Positions 46,989-56,172 are shown, counted from the first letter of the stretch. The stretch is DNA of 64,000 nucleotides from Acidobacteriota bacterium (GCA_016710075.1 JADJLO010000011.1:164148-228147); one strand, 5' to 3'. A program made the numbers and translations. Notes: a model not told the origin generated them from the sequence alone.

Positions 46989-47947
46989 CTTTTTCCTCCG
47001 GAAACTGATAACACTTTCAAGAATCTCATCCAAAGTGAATTTCGGGTGTACCCGACCAGCTTATTGATCTTGGTGATATCCGGAACACGACGGAGCATGT
47101 CCTCAAAGCCGCCCTCGTATGCCTGGTCGTATGGGACAAGGACGATTTCGGATTTGGACCCTGTCAGCTCTTTGATCCTCTGAGCCAGTTGCATCATTGA
47201 AATTTCCTGGCTGCTGCCGATGTTGTAGACCTCTCCGATGGCATCAGGATGGGCGATCAATTTCATCAGAGCGCCGGTCACATCCGAGACATGCGTGAAG
47301 CAGCGGCTCTGAGTGCCGTCGCCAAAGACGGTGATCGGCTTGTTATTCAGAGCCTGATCGACGAAGTTCGGAATGACCATCCCGTACTGGCCCGTCTGGC
47401 GCGGCCCGACGGTGTTGAACAAACGGGCGATGACGGTCGGGACCTTCTTCTCTTTCCAGTAGGCGATGGCCAGGAATTCGTCTATGGCCTTGGAGCAGGC
47501 ATAGCTCCAACGGCCCTTGTGGGTCGCTCCCATAACAAGGTCGTCTTCTTCGTTGAACGGAACCTTGACGGTCTTGCCGTAGACTTCTGAAGTAGATGTT
47601 ATCAGCACCCGTTTGCGCTTCTTGGCGGCGTGGTGCAGGACGACCTCAGTGCCGCGGATGTTGGTCTCGATCGTCCTGACAGGGCTTTCGACGATCAGCT
47701 TGACTCCGACGGCCGCGGCAAGGTGATAAATCTGATCGGCGAGATCGACCAGCTCCGCCGTCAGGTGATGGTTGATGACGGAATCGAGGTGATAATGAAA
47801 CTTCGGGTGCTTCTTGATGTGCTCGATGTTCTCCATCGAACCTGTGGACAGGTCATCGATGATGTAAACTTCATCACCGCGTTCGAGGTGTAATTCCGCC
47901 AGATGCGAGCCGATGAACCCGGCTCCACCTGTAATTAAAACCTTCAT
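46935..47947 (-). CDS. NAD-dependent sugar epimerase/dehydratase, one frameshift near 3' end
   Basis: An SDR-type nucleotide-sugar enzyme of about 338 residues. Seen: MKVLITGGAGFIGSHLAE (NAD site), YHLAAAVGVKLIVESP, catalytic TSTSEVYGK and YACSKAIDEF (YxxxK), and ARLFNTVGPRQTGQYGMVIPNFV. It resembles UDP-glucuronate decarboxylase / GDP-mannose 4,6-dehydratase relatives; exact substrate uncertain. ATG 47947 has GGAGGAATA upstream. A missing base near 47042 breaks YTPKFTLDEILESVISFRRKK; in the restored frame the protein ends with a basic tail (RNRRNKRNRRKELKW) encoded by the family A repeat, stop at 46935. The unrestored reading runs to 46901. Confidence 0.88.
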
Positions 47948-48042
47948 TATTCCTCCAAATATGGATACAATTTGATCGCCAGGAACGACGAGCTTCGTCA
48001 ATGTACGTGTTAATCAACGTGCCCAATGCACAGTTTTTAAGT

Positions 48043-48192
48043 AAGAGAGCCAAGAACGCCAAGAGAGGCCCTATGGGGTAAAGAAGCCAGTTTCCTTCAG
48101 CTATCGCTACACCAAATGTAATTGCATCCATGACACCATAGTCCCTCTTGGCGTTCTTGGCTCTCTTGGCGTTCTTGGCGATAAAATTGTGT
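48043..48192. repeat. Palindromic intergenic element, family B, copy 1
   Basis: Inverted repeat of AGAGAGCCAAGAACGCCAAG with CTTGGCGTTCTTGGCTCTCT, core GGCCCTATGGGGTAAAGAAG ... CACCAAATGTAATTGCATCC. It lies between the epimerase and the glycosyltransferase. Further copies are at 55858-56142. Confidence 0.85.
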
Positions 48193-48210
48193 TGACGACC
48201 ATTATTGTAT

Positions 48211-49396
48211 TCATTTATTCGAATATAAATTTTCAATGTCGGTTATCAAACGTTCTTTTGATAAATGCGATCTGACGAATGATCGAGCGCGCAAGCCCAT
48301 TTCTTTCCGGGTCTGCGGGTTGTCGATCAAATATTGTAAGCCCCGGGCAAAGTTGCGGGCATCGCCGCTGGGCACCGTAAGTCCGTGCTCCCAAACCGAC
48401 ATGCCATCCAGTATTTCAAGTCTCTGTCCCATTAAATCGACGACACCACCCACTTCTGTGGATACGGCCGGGACGCCGCAGCTCATGGCTTCGATCAATG
48501 TCAATGGGGTTCCTTCGTTCAGGGATGTCAGGCCTACAATATCGAGGTCATTATACAGGCTGAGCACGTCATCTCTGAAACCGGTAAACACAATCTTGTC
48601 GGCGACCTGCAGTTTTTGAGCCTGGGATTCAAGGGCTGGCCGTAGATGGCCGTCACCGATAATCACGGCCCTGGCATTCGCCCCGAGCTGCTTCAATTCA
48701 TGGATCGCATCAATGAACATGGAATGATTCTTGACTTCGCACAATCGACCGACTATGCCGATCAGCGGGATGTCAGGATCTGATTTCAGGCTTCCCAGCC
48801 TTTCAGATTTCTGATCGAAATCTATGCCGAGTGGGATCACGCGGTGTCGGCTGAATTTTCCAACCCTGAAGAGCCCGTGTATCTCCTCTCTGCTGTTCGC
48901 TGATGGTGATGATGATGTCTGTGGCAAGCCGGGCAAGCGCCCGCTCGATTGAGATGAATAATGACGTTTTGGCTTTGCCGTAGTAACTGTGAAATATGTG
49001 GCCGTGATATGTGTGGATGATCTTGCATCGCCCACCGGTGAGCAGCTTGTAGATCAATCCTGCTGACCGCCCCGCAGCTCCGGCCTTGGCCTTGTGAGTG
49101 TGGATGATGTCGGGTTTGAACCTGATCATTTCACGCAGCAATTTAAAGATCACCAGGATATCTTTCAGCGAAAGCTCCCGACTCATTTCGGGAATGATTA
49201 CAGGGGTTATCCCGGCCTGGTGTGCGAACCAGGACATATCGCCTTCGCCGGGTGGGACTGTCCCGGTGATCAGAAGGGTCTCGAACCGTGCAGGATCAAG
49301 GCCCGCCGTCAGCCATGTCACATGCTTCGCGGGCCCTCCGACATTCAGGCGATCAATAATTCGTAGTATCCGGATTTTATTTTGATTTGCCCCCAA
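48211..49396 (-). CDS. Family 4-type glycosyltransferase, one frameshift
   Basis: This cytoplasmic GT-B glycosyltransferase of about 395 residues presumably adds a sugar to the lipid-linked surface glycan. N-terminal half (LRIIDRLNVGGPAKHVTWL, KPDIIHTHKAKAGAAGR, IIHTYHGHIFHSYYG) and C-terminal half (IPLIGIVGRLCEVKNHSMFIDAI, GDGHLRPALE, VFTGFRDDVLSLYNDLDIVGLTSLNEGTPLTLIEAMSCGVPAVSTEVGGV) are in different frames. They join near 48890 (ISEQ..REEIHGLF) with one extra base. The start at 49396 is a TTG and is uncertain. Confidence 0.85.
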
Positions 49397-49403
49397 TTTT
49401 CAC

Positions 49404-49856
49404 CTAATCCCAGATATATCGGGGATCATATTCAACATCATATTTTTCCAGCAGTGCCAGAAACTCCTCTTTAAAATCTCGCCGTTGATGATGAATTTTT
49501 TGATTGGATATATATTGTTTAACGAGATTTATATGTGACGGACTGATCGAGAATGCACCGTAACCGACCTGCCACTGAAAGCCACGGAATTCTCTTCCCT
49601 TGCGTTTTATCCATTTTGAAGATTCCTTTTTGACCTCCTCGACGATATCTGCAATTGAATATGTTCTCGATATTGAAAACAGCGAATGCAAGTGATCAGA
49701 TTCGCCTCCGATCGTTATCAATGGTGAATTGCAGGAAGAATAGATTGAGTTGATGTATTTATAAAGTTCCTGCTCAATTGAGCGTGTAATGAGTGGTTGT
49801 CTGTATTTTGTGCTGAAAACAAGATGAATGAGAATGTTTGATAATGATTGGGCCAT
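49404..49856 (-). mobile_element. REP-associated tyrosine transposase (IS200/Y1 family)
   Basis: This 150-residue Y1 transposase has MAQSLSNILIHLVFSTKYRQPLI at the N-terminus, the HUH-type metal motif SDHLHSL, KKESSKWIK, FRGFQWQVGYGAFSISPS and candidate nucleophile Tyr in VKQYISNQ. Y1 single-strand transposases of this kind (RAYT) move or spread REP palindromes. ATG 49856 has GAGGTGGATC upstream. It is intact and immediately borders the array of palindromic R elements and asnB tails (49920-52552), which it might have generated. No tnpB is present. Confidence 0.88.
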
Positions 49857-49919
49857 GATCCACCTCAACTTTTAAATGTTGTGTGGGTGGCCGAGTTGTC
49901 GAGAATAATAACCGTCGAT

Positions 49920-50260
49920 TTATAAAAACGCAATCCATATGAGAATTGCCCCGTTGGGGCGTCGTATTTTATGGGGAGTGGGCATTTATCCGGGCATCTT
50001 TACCCGGGGCGTCGCTTCGCTCTGCCCCGGGCTCTAATAATATTGCGCCTTCGGCGCGTAATGTTTGTGACGACATCCAGTTAGCGTTTATTGAAATCAA
50101 ACCAGAGTTGATGTGACAACATCAGGGTAATGTGAATTGGAATCAATCCGTACCATAAGCGCCGAAGGCGCGAATTATTATAGCCCGGGGCAGAGCGCGT
50201 AGCGCGTCGCCCCGGGTATAGGTCATTTTAAAATCACGACGGGGCAACGCCCCAATTTCT
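49920..50260. repeat. R element copy 1 (nested palindrome, ~340 bp)
   Basis: The outer arms are TTGCCCCGTTGGGGCGTCGT (left) and ACGACGGGGCAACGCCCCAA (right). The middle arms are ACCCGGGGCGTCGCTTCGCT... against ...GCGTCGCCCCGGGT. The inner arms are GCGCCTTCGGCGCG and GCGCCGAAGGCGCG, around a ~90-base centre (GACGACATCCAGTTAGCGTT...). It begins TTATAAAAACGCAATCC. This is the outermost copy, nearest the transposase, and has no asnB tail on its left. Confidence 0.9.
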
Positions 50261-50262
50261 CA

Positions 50263-50496
50263 TTAATTAACATATTCCCTATACCACAATTCCAGCATCA
50301 ACAGATTCCATAATTGAAATGCATTGTCTGCCCGACGAGATATGTGATCATCGATGAGCTTGTCGACGGTAGATTTGTTGAAATAGCCCGTTCTGGAATT
50401 CATCAATGTATCCATCAGCAATTCCTTCAACGGCCCGCGGAACCAGTCGCCCACCGGGACGCCGAATCCCATCTTGCGGCGATTTACATTCTCAGC
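50263..50496 (-). pseudogene. asnB 3'-tail fragment F1
   Basis: An orphan copy of the last ~77 codons of asnB without a start: AENVNRRKMGFGVPVGDW to LWYREYVN and TAA. Variant residues versus the full gene include LMNSRTGYFNKSTVD. Homology to asnB stops sharply at the AEN codons, where R element 2 begins. Confidence 0.88.
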
Positions 50497-50838
50497 TTAT
50501 AAAAACGCAATCCATATGAGAATTGCCCCGTTGGGGCGTCGTATTTTATGGGGAGTGGGCATTTATCCGGGCATCTTTACCCGGGGCGTCGCTTCCGCTC
50601 TGCCCCGGGCTCTAATAATATTGCGCCTTCGGCGCGTAATGTTTGTGACGACATCCAGTTAGCGTTTATTGAAATCAAACCAGAGTTGATGTGACAACAT
50701 CAGGGTAATGAATTGGAATCAATCCGTACCATAAGCGCCGAAGGCGCGAATTAATATAGCCCGGGGCAGAGCGCGTAGCGCGTCGCCCCGGGTATAGGTC
50801 ATTTTAAAATCACGACGGGGCAACGCCCCAATTTCTCA
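50497..50838. repeat. R element copy 2
   Basis: Nearly identical to copy 1, with small indels (GTCGCTTCCGCTC; TAATGAATTGG lacking GTG). It separates tails F1 and F2. Confidence 0.9.
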
Positions 50839-51072
50839 TTAATTAACATATTCCCTATACCACAATTCCAGCATCAACAGATTCCATAATTGAAACGCAT
50901 TGTCTGCCCGACGAGATATGTGGTCATCGATGAGTTTATCGATAACTGATTTGTTGAAATATCCCATTCTGGAGTTTCCCAACGTATCCATCAGCAATTC
51001 CTTCAACGGCCCGCGGAACCAGTCGCCCACCGGGACGCCAAACCCCATCTTGCGGCGATTTACATTCTCAGC
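50839..51072 (-). pseudogene. asnB 3'-tail fragment F2
   Basis: An orphan tail encoding exactly the same ~75 residues as the functional asnB end (LGNSRMGYFNKSVID, LWYREYV) apart from the last residues (N and stop instead of DY). Compared with 52556-52790 I count 11 base differences, all synonymous. Confidence 0.9.
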
Positions 51073-51411
51073 ATATAAAAAACGCAATCCATATGAGAAT
51101 TGCCCCGTTGGGGCGTCGTATTTATGGGGAGTGGGCATTTATCCGGCATTTTGCCCGGGACGTCGCTTCGCTCTGCCCCGGCTCTAATAACATTCGCCTT
51201 CGGCGCGTAATGTTGTGACGACATCCAGTTAGCGTTTATTGAAATCAAACCAGAGTTGATGTGACAACATCAGGGTAATGTGAATTGGAATCAATCCAGT
51301 ACCATAAGCGCCGAAGGCGCGAATTATTATAGCCCGGGGCAGAGCGCGTAGCGCGTCGCCCCGGGTATAGGTCATTTTAAAATCACGACGGGGCAACGCC
51401 CCAATTTCTCA
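51073..51411. repeat. R element copy 3
   Basis: A slightly degraded copy (ATCCGGCATTTTGCCCGGGACG; CATTCGCCTTCGGCGCG) between tails F2 and F3. Confidence 0.9.
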
Positions 51412-51645
51412 TTAATTAACAAATTCCCCATACCACAATTCCAGCATCAATAAATTCCATAATTGAAATGCATTATCTGCCCGACGAGATATGTGGTCAT
51501 CTATGAGTTTATCGATAACTGATTTGTTGAAATACCCCGTTTTGGAATTCCCCAATGTATCCATCAGCAATTCCTTCAACGGCCCGCGGAACCAGTCGCC
51601 CACCGGGACGCCAAAACCCATCTTGCGGCGATTTATATTCTCAGC
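51412..51645 (-). pseudogene. asnB 3'-tail fragment F3
   Basis: An orphan tail with LGNSKTGYFNKSVID and the ending LWYGEFVN. The reading frame is intact and ends TAA. It lacks any start region. Confidence 0.88.
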
Positions 51646-51983
51646 TTATAAAAACGCAATCCATATGAGAATTGCCCCGTTGGGGCGTCGTATTTTATGG
51701 GGAGTGGGCATTTATCCGGGCATCTTTACCCGGGGCGTCGCTTCGCTCTGCCCCGGGCTCTAATAATATGCCTTCGGCGCGTAATGTTTGTGACGACATC
51801 CAGTTAGCGTTTATTGAAATCAAACCAGAGTTGATGTGACAACATCAGGGTAATGTGAATTGGAATCAATCCGTACCATAAGCGCCGAAGGCGCGAATTA
51901 TTATAGCCCGGGGCAGAGCGCGTAGCGTCGCCCCGGGTATAGGTCATTTTAAAATCACGACGGGGCAACGCCCCAATTTCTCA
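51646..51983. repeat. R element copy 4
   Basis: As copy 1, with short deletions (AATATGCCTTCGGCGCG; GCGTAGCGTCGCCCCGGG). It separates tails F3 and F4. Confidence 0.9.
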
Positions 51984-52216
51984 TTAATTAACATATTCCC
52001 TATACCACAATTCCAGCATCAATAAATTCCATAATTGAAATGCATTGTCCGCGCGGCGAGATATGTGATCATCGATGAGTTTGTCGATGGTAGTTATGTT
52101 GAAATAGCCCGTTCTGGAGTTCCCCAGAGTATCCATCAGCAATTCCTTCAACGGCCCGCGGAACCAGTCGCCCACCGGGACACCGAAACCCATCTTGCGG
52201 CGATTTACATTCTCAG
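51984..52216 (-). pseudogene. asnB 3'-tail fragment F4
   Basis: An orphan tail, intact frame, with the variant LGNSRTGYFNITTID and the ending LWYREYVN. It lies between R elements 4 and 5, the closest to the full gene. Confidence 0.88.
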
Positions 52217-52552
52217 CATATAAAAACGCAATCCATATGAGAATTGCCCCGTTGGGGCGTCGTATTTTATGGGGAGTGGGCATTTATCCGGGCATCTTTA
52301 CCCGGGGCGTCGCTTCGCTCTGCCCCGGGCTCTAATAATATTGCGCCTTCGGCGCGTAATGTTTGTGACGACATCCAGTTAGCGTTTATTGAAATCAAAC
52401 CAGAGTTGATGTGACAACATCAGGGTAATGTGAATTGGAATCAATCCGTACCATAAGCGCCGAAGGCGCGAATAATAGCCCGGGGCAGAGCGCGTAGCGC
52501 GTCGCCCCGGGTATAGGTCGTTTTAAATCACGACGGGGCAACGCCCCAATTT
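52217..52552. repeat. R element copy 5
   Basis: It abuts the stop codon of the intact asnB. It is a near-identical palindrome with a small deletion (GCGCGAATAATAGCCC). Together with F1-F4 it makes four tandem units of 569-576 bp. Confidence 0.9.
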
Positions 52553-54421
52553 CTAATAATCAACATATTCCCTATACCACAATTCCAGCATCAACAGATT
52601 CCATAATTGAAATGCATTATCTGCCCGACGAGATATGTGGTCATCGATGAGTTTATCGATAACGGATTTGTTGAAATATCCCATTCTGGAGTTCCCCAAC
52701 GTATCCATCAACAATTCCTTCAACGGCCCGCGGAACCAGTCGCCGACCGGAACACCGAATCCCATCTTGCGGCGATTTACATTTTCAGCAGGCAATAGAT
52801 CGGTAAACGCCCGCTTCAATAGATATTTCGCTTCCCTGCCGCGCATCTTGATATCAATGGGCAGGCGGGCAGCAAACTCCATCACTTCGTGATCGAGGAA
52901 TGGAGATCGCGCCTCAAGGCTGTTCGCCATCGAAGTGATATCGACCTTCACCAGCAGGTCAAATGGAAGATACGACAAGACATCGACGGCCATGGCGGCG
53001 TCTACGGGATCGAGATCAGGCAATGAATGAAATAACCCACTCAGCCAGTCATCCTCAGATCCGTTTAAATGGGCCTTGAATTCGTGTGTGTATAAATTGC
53101 TCTTCTGTTCTTCTGTAAAAAACGTCAGCCACCGGGGATAGCGTGTGGCCATAGGCTGAGAAGCCACGGAAAGGAATCGCCGAGCCTGGCGCAGCCGGCT
53201 CTTTGGATTGATGGAATCAGGGATCAGCTTTCCCATCAGAACTGCCGCGAGCCTGCCGCCCGGAAATCGATTGATGGTTTCAGCTATGTAATTACCCAGG
53301 TATCGCTCATAACCGGCGAAGCTCTCATCCCCGCCATCGCCGTTCAAGGCCACAGTCACATGCTGCCTTGTCATCTGCGAGACATAAAACGTCGGTATCG
53401 CCGAGGAATCCGCATAGGGTTCGCCGTAATGCCTGACCAGTTTGGGCAGGATATCGAGGGCGTCGGGTTCGACTATGAATTCGTTATGATCCGTCCCCCA
53501 TTTTTGAGCGATCCGGCGCGCATGATCCAGTTCGTTGTATGCAGCCTCTTTAAACCCGATAGAAAACGTCTTGACCGGCCTGTCCGAAAGGGCTGCCATG
53601 AGGCCCACCACTATGCTGGAATCTATGCCGCCGGACAGGAAGGCTCCGAGCGGGACATCGCTGATCATGCGAAGCCTGACGGCCTCGGTCAGTTTCTCAC
53701 GCAGGGCCTCGCAGGCTTCCTGTTCGGTGATTTTGAGCTTGGGAAGGTAGTTTAACGACCAGTAACGTTCAACTCGAGGCTCACCATCATTTTCCAAAAT
53801 CAGATAATGAGCCGGAGGAAGCTTGAAGATATTCTTAAATCCGGTGTGTGGCGCCGGAATGTAGCCATAGCCCAGATATTGATCGATCGCCCGGGGATTC
53901 ACTTCACGCGGGATTTCTGATTGTGCCAGCAGCCCCTGCAGCTCCGATGCGAAATAGAACTTGTCTCCAACCCGGGTATAGAACAAGGGCTTTTTGCCGG
54001 CTCTATCCCGAGCCAGAATCAACCTGCGCCTGGGCCCATCCCAGATCCCAAAAGCAAACATCCCACGCAGCTTCGATATGCAATCAACGCCCCATTGCTC
54101 ATAAGCACGAATAATGACTTCCGTATCAGTTCGGGTGCGGAAGATGTGCCCGATTCCCTCTAATTCCAATCTTAGCTGCTGAAAATTGTATATTTCTCCA
54201 TTGAAAGTGATCTGGATCGATCCGTCATCATTGGCCATCGGCTGCCGGCCGGCCTCGGACAGATCGATGATCGACAGGCGCCGATGACCGAGCGCACATT
54301 GCCCGTCATTCCACACTCCCCAGGCATCAGGCCCTCTGTGAGCCTGCGCATCGATCATGGGCATTACATCTGTATCGGTAACGCCGCCTTTAAATTTGAT
54401 TATTCCAGCTATTCCGCACAT
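52553..54421 (-). CDS. asnB: Asparagine synthase (glutamine-hydrolysing)
   Basis: This 622-residue amidotransferase starts MCGIAGI, giving the N-terminal nucleophile Cys. The class II glutaminase domain spans about 1-200 (HRGPDAWGVWNDGQCALGHRRLSIIDLSEAGRQPM, FNGEIYNFQQLR, FAFGIWDG). The synthetase domain has ATP motif FLSGGIDSSIVVGLMA, TFSIGFKEAAYNELDHAR and GDGGDESFAGYERYL. It makes asparagine or, in polysaccharide clusters, may amidate a sugar acid; the location favours the latter but does not prove it. ATG 54421 is fixed by the need for Cys next to Met. Its last 77 codons are duplicated four times downstream. Confidence 0.95.
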   Translation of the reverse strand: MCGIAGIIKFKGGVTDTDVMPMIDAQAHRGPDAWGVWNDGQCALGHRRLSIIDLSEAGRQPMANDDGSIQITFNGEIYNFQQLRLELEGIGHIFRTRTDTEVIIRAYEQWGVDCISKLRGMFAFGIWDGPRRRLILARDRAGKKPLFYTRVGDKFYFASELQGLLAQSEIPREVNPRAIDQYLGYGYIPAPHTGFKNIFKLPPAHYLILENDGEPRVERYWSLNYLPKLKITEQEACEALREKLTEAVRLRMISDVPLGAFLSGGIDSSIVVGLMAALSDRPVKTFSIGFKEAAYNELDHARRIAQKWGTDHNEFIVEPDALDILPKLVRHYGEPYADSSAIPTFYVSQMTRQHVTVALNGDGGDESFAGYERYLGNYIAETINRFPGGRLAAVLMGKLIPDSINPKSRLRQARRFLSVASQPMATRYPRWLTFFTEEQKSNLYTHEFKAHLNGSEDDWLSGLFHSLPDLDPVDAAMAVDVLSYLPFDLLVKVDITSMANSLEARSPFLDHEVMEFAARLPIDIKMRGREAKYLLKRAFTDLLPAENVNRRKMGFGVPVGDWFRGPLKELLMDTLGNSRMGYFNKSVIDKLIDDHISRRADNAFQLWNLLMLELWYREYVDY

Positions 54422-54473
54422 AAAAGCTAGAGATACCTGCCAGGGTTGCTCCACCTTATTCGGTGAAGACCTT

Positions 54474-54860
54474 TTACCAAATCACTGTGACAGGATATTT
54501 GGAAAATTCCGGATCTTTACTCAATAACGTCACATTTTCTGTTAATGCCTGAGCAATTAGTATTCGGTCAAATGGATCTTTATGGTGCAACGGTAACTGA
54601 TTGATCGCCAGCACATGCTCAATTTCTACTGGGAGAATCTGAATCTTATTATTCTGCCGTTGGCTCTCGATTATCTCTGCCAACGGCATGTTCAGTGTCA
54701 AATTTCCAAGCTGAGCCTTTATTTGCATTTCCCAAATGCTGGCGACACTGACAATCAGGGTATTTGTTTTATCTTTGCAGAATTCTAAAGCTTTAGCTGA
54801 GAGATTACCGGGCTGACTATCCCACCAAATAAATGTGTGCGTATCCAATAAAAGTTTCAT
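54474..54860 (-). CDS. vapC: PIN-domain toxin (VapC-like)
   Basis: This 128-residue PIN ribonuclease has acidic residues in LLLDTHTFIWW, SIWEMQIK and HKDPFDRILIAQAL. It is expected to cleave RNA when free of antitoxin. Its ATG overlaps the antitoxin stop by 4 bases. It sits within the polysaccharide locus next to asnB; such pairs often mark mobile or unstable regions. Confidence 0.92.
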   Translation of the reverse strand: MKLLLDTHTFIWWDSQPGNLSAKALEFCKDKTNTLIVSVASIWEMQIKAQLGNLTLNMPLAEIIESQRQNNKIQILPVEIEHVLAINQLPLHHKDPFDRILIAQALTENVTLLSKDPEFSKYPVTVIW

Positions 54861-55093
54861 TGCTGCCCCATCCAGAATTCCTCAGGCAAAGGGGCATCAA
54901 AGTTTTCACCCATTTGAATAGCCCCTGGATGCATCCCAGGTTGGCGCAACTGTTCAATCAGTTCGATCGGCAGAATTCGGGCAACCGGCAATTTTCCTTC
55001 AGTAATAATTATTTCATTGCCGGCTGTTACAAGCGCAACCAATTCTTTGATATTGATTGTGGATTTCTGTAGATCGATCGTTTTTGTTTCCAT
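54857..55093 (-). CDS. Phd/YefM-type antitoxin paired with VapC
   Basis: This 78-residue protein reads METKTIDLQKSTINIKELVALV and GNEIIITEGKLPVARILPI, the Phd/YefM fold. A C-terminal toxin-binding tail ends GENFDAPLPEEFWMGQQ. ATG 55093 has GAGGAGGA upstream; the frame is open to 55111. It probably binds its own promoter together with the toxin. Confidence 0.92.
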   Translation of the reverse strand: METKTIDLQKSTINIKELVALVTAGNEIIITEGKLPVARILPIELIEQLRQPGMHPGAIQMGENFDAPLPEEFWMGQQ

Positions 55094-55173
55094 TTGTCCT
55101 CCTCTATACAAAGATAGAGTTTACCGTCCGATCATCAATATGCCAAACAAGATAAGTCAGGCTCTTCCATCCC

Positions 55174-55782
55174 TTAGGCTCTGCATTCCGCATAAACCTG
55201 ATCCAGCGTGAAGACCATCAGTTGATCGACGATGTCCTGTATCTTCCAGTGAGTCCGCCACCACCCGCGAAACAGTTCTTCCCTGTCCTCCGGAGCATAG
55301 CTGACGATCAGCGGAATACCCGATTTTGCAAACCTCTTCCTTGTCGACCATCCGGCCATACGGCTACTATCCGGGCTGGTAATCAAAATGGCCGACTTCC
55401 ATCCCTTTGACCTCAGATAATCAACAACCCTCGGAGCATTGTATGCCCCGCAGGGCTCTATCGGCAGATGCAGCACATGCACCCGATCCGACGGCACGCC
55501 CAGTTCCACGATATGCCGCGCCACATAGTCCGCCGGATAGGCCTCCCACGAAACCTGGGTACTGAAACAGAGCACATCCCCGGCTCGCACCTCCCTGAAA
55601 AGCCTCGCCACATATTCATCCGTCTTCAAATGTGGATCGATAGCCCCATGCAATATCACATCCGCCCGCCCACCTTCAGCCGGCGCCACCATCAAATATG
55701 GCAGCGAAAAGAATCCCGCAAGAACAAAAATCATCAGTCCAATAAGCCCAATTGATGTTCGTCGCAATCGATTCAAATTCAA
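55174..55782 (-). CDS. DUF218/YdcF-like membrane-anchored protein (1)
   Basis: This 202-residue protein has one N-terminal TM (about 10-32, IGLIGLMIFVLAGFFSLPYL) and an extracytoplasmic DUF218 domain (ADVILHGAIDPHLKTDEYVARLF, VELGVPSDRVHVL, VVDYLRSKGWKSAILITSPDSSRMAGWSTRKRF). YdcF/SanA/ElyC-type proteins influence envelope and polysaccharide biogenesis, but their biochemistry is unclear. It is one of two in this locus. Confidence 0.82.
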   Translation of the reverse strand: MNLNRLRRTSIGLIGLMIFVLAGFFSLPYLMVAPAEGGRADVILHGAIDPHLKTDEYVARLFREVRAGDVLCFSTQVSWEAYPADYVARHIVELGVPSDRVHVLHLPIEPCGAYNAPRVVDYLRSKGWKSAILITSPDSSRMAGWSTRKRFAKSGIPLIVSYAPEDREELFRGWWRTHWKIQDIVDQLMVFTLDQVYAECRA

Positions 55783-56172
55783 CTCCAGTGTTCGTGCTAA
55801 TCAATACAATTTTTATCGCCAGGAACGCCAAACTTCCTGATTATTCGTGTTAATCAATACAATTTTTATCGCCAAGAAGACGCCCCGCCAAGATAGCCAA
55901 GAACGCCAAGGAGGCCCTATGGGGTAAAGAAGCCTGTTTCCTTAGAATATCGCTACACCAAATGTAATTGCATCCATGACCCCTTAGCCCCCCTTGGCGT
56001 TCTTGGCTATCTTGGCGTTCTTGGCGATAAAAATTGTATTCAAATATCGCAACACCAAATGTAATTGCATCCATGACCCCTTAGCCCCCCCTTGGCGTTC
56101 TTGGCTATCTTGGCGTTCTTGGCGATAAAAATTGTATTGACTAACACGATCATTAACGAAGCTGGGCGGTCC
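55783..56172. repeat. Family B repeats, copies 2 and 3 (half) in 390-bp gap
   Basis: The gap between the two DUF218 genes contains one full family B palindrome (about 55858-56040, CCAAGAACGCCAAGGAGGCC ... CCTTGGCGTTCTTGGCTATC) and a second tandem right half (about 56041-56142) repeating CACCAAATGTAATTGCATCC and the GGCGTTCTTGGCGATAAAAA end. No gene is supported. Confidence 0.85.

Noticed and set aside
50263..52283. asnB tail variation as a diversity-generating retroelement
   Set aside because: No reverse transcriptase is present in the window, and the differences are not adenine-directed; many are synonymous.
49920..52400. Short open frames inside the R elements (for example reading GVGIYPGIFTRGVAS)
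   Set aside because: They come from the palindrome itself, recur in every copy with indels, lack Shine-Dalgarno sites and show no coding constraint.
49920..52552. Regular repeats taken as a CRISPR array
   Set aside because: The period is ~572 bp, the units are coding tails plus large palindromes, and there are no short repeats with unique spacers and no cas genes.
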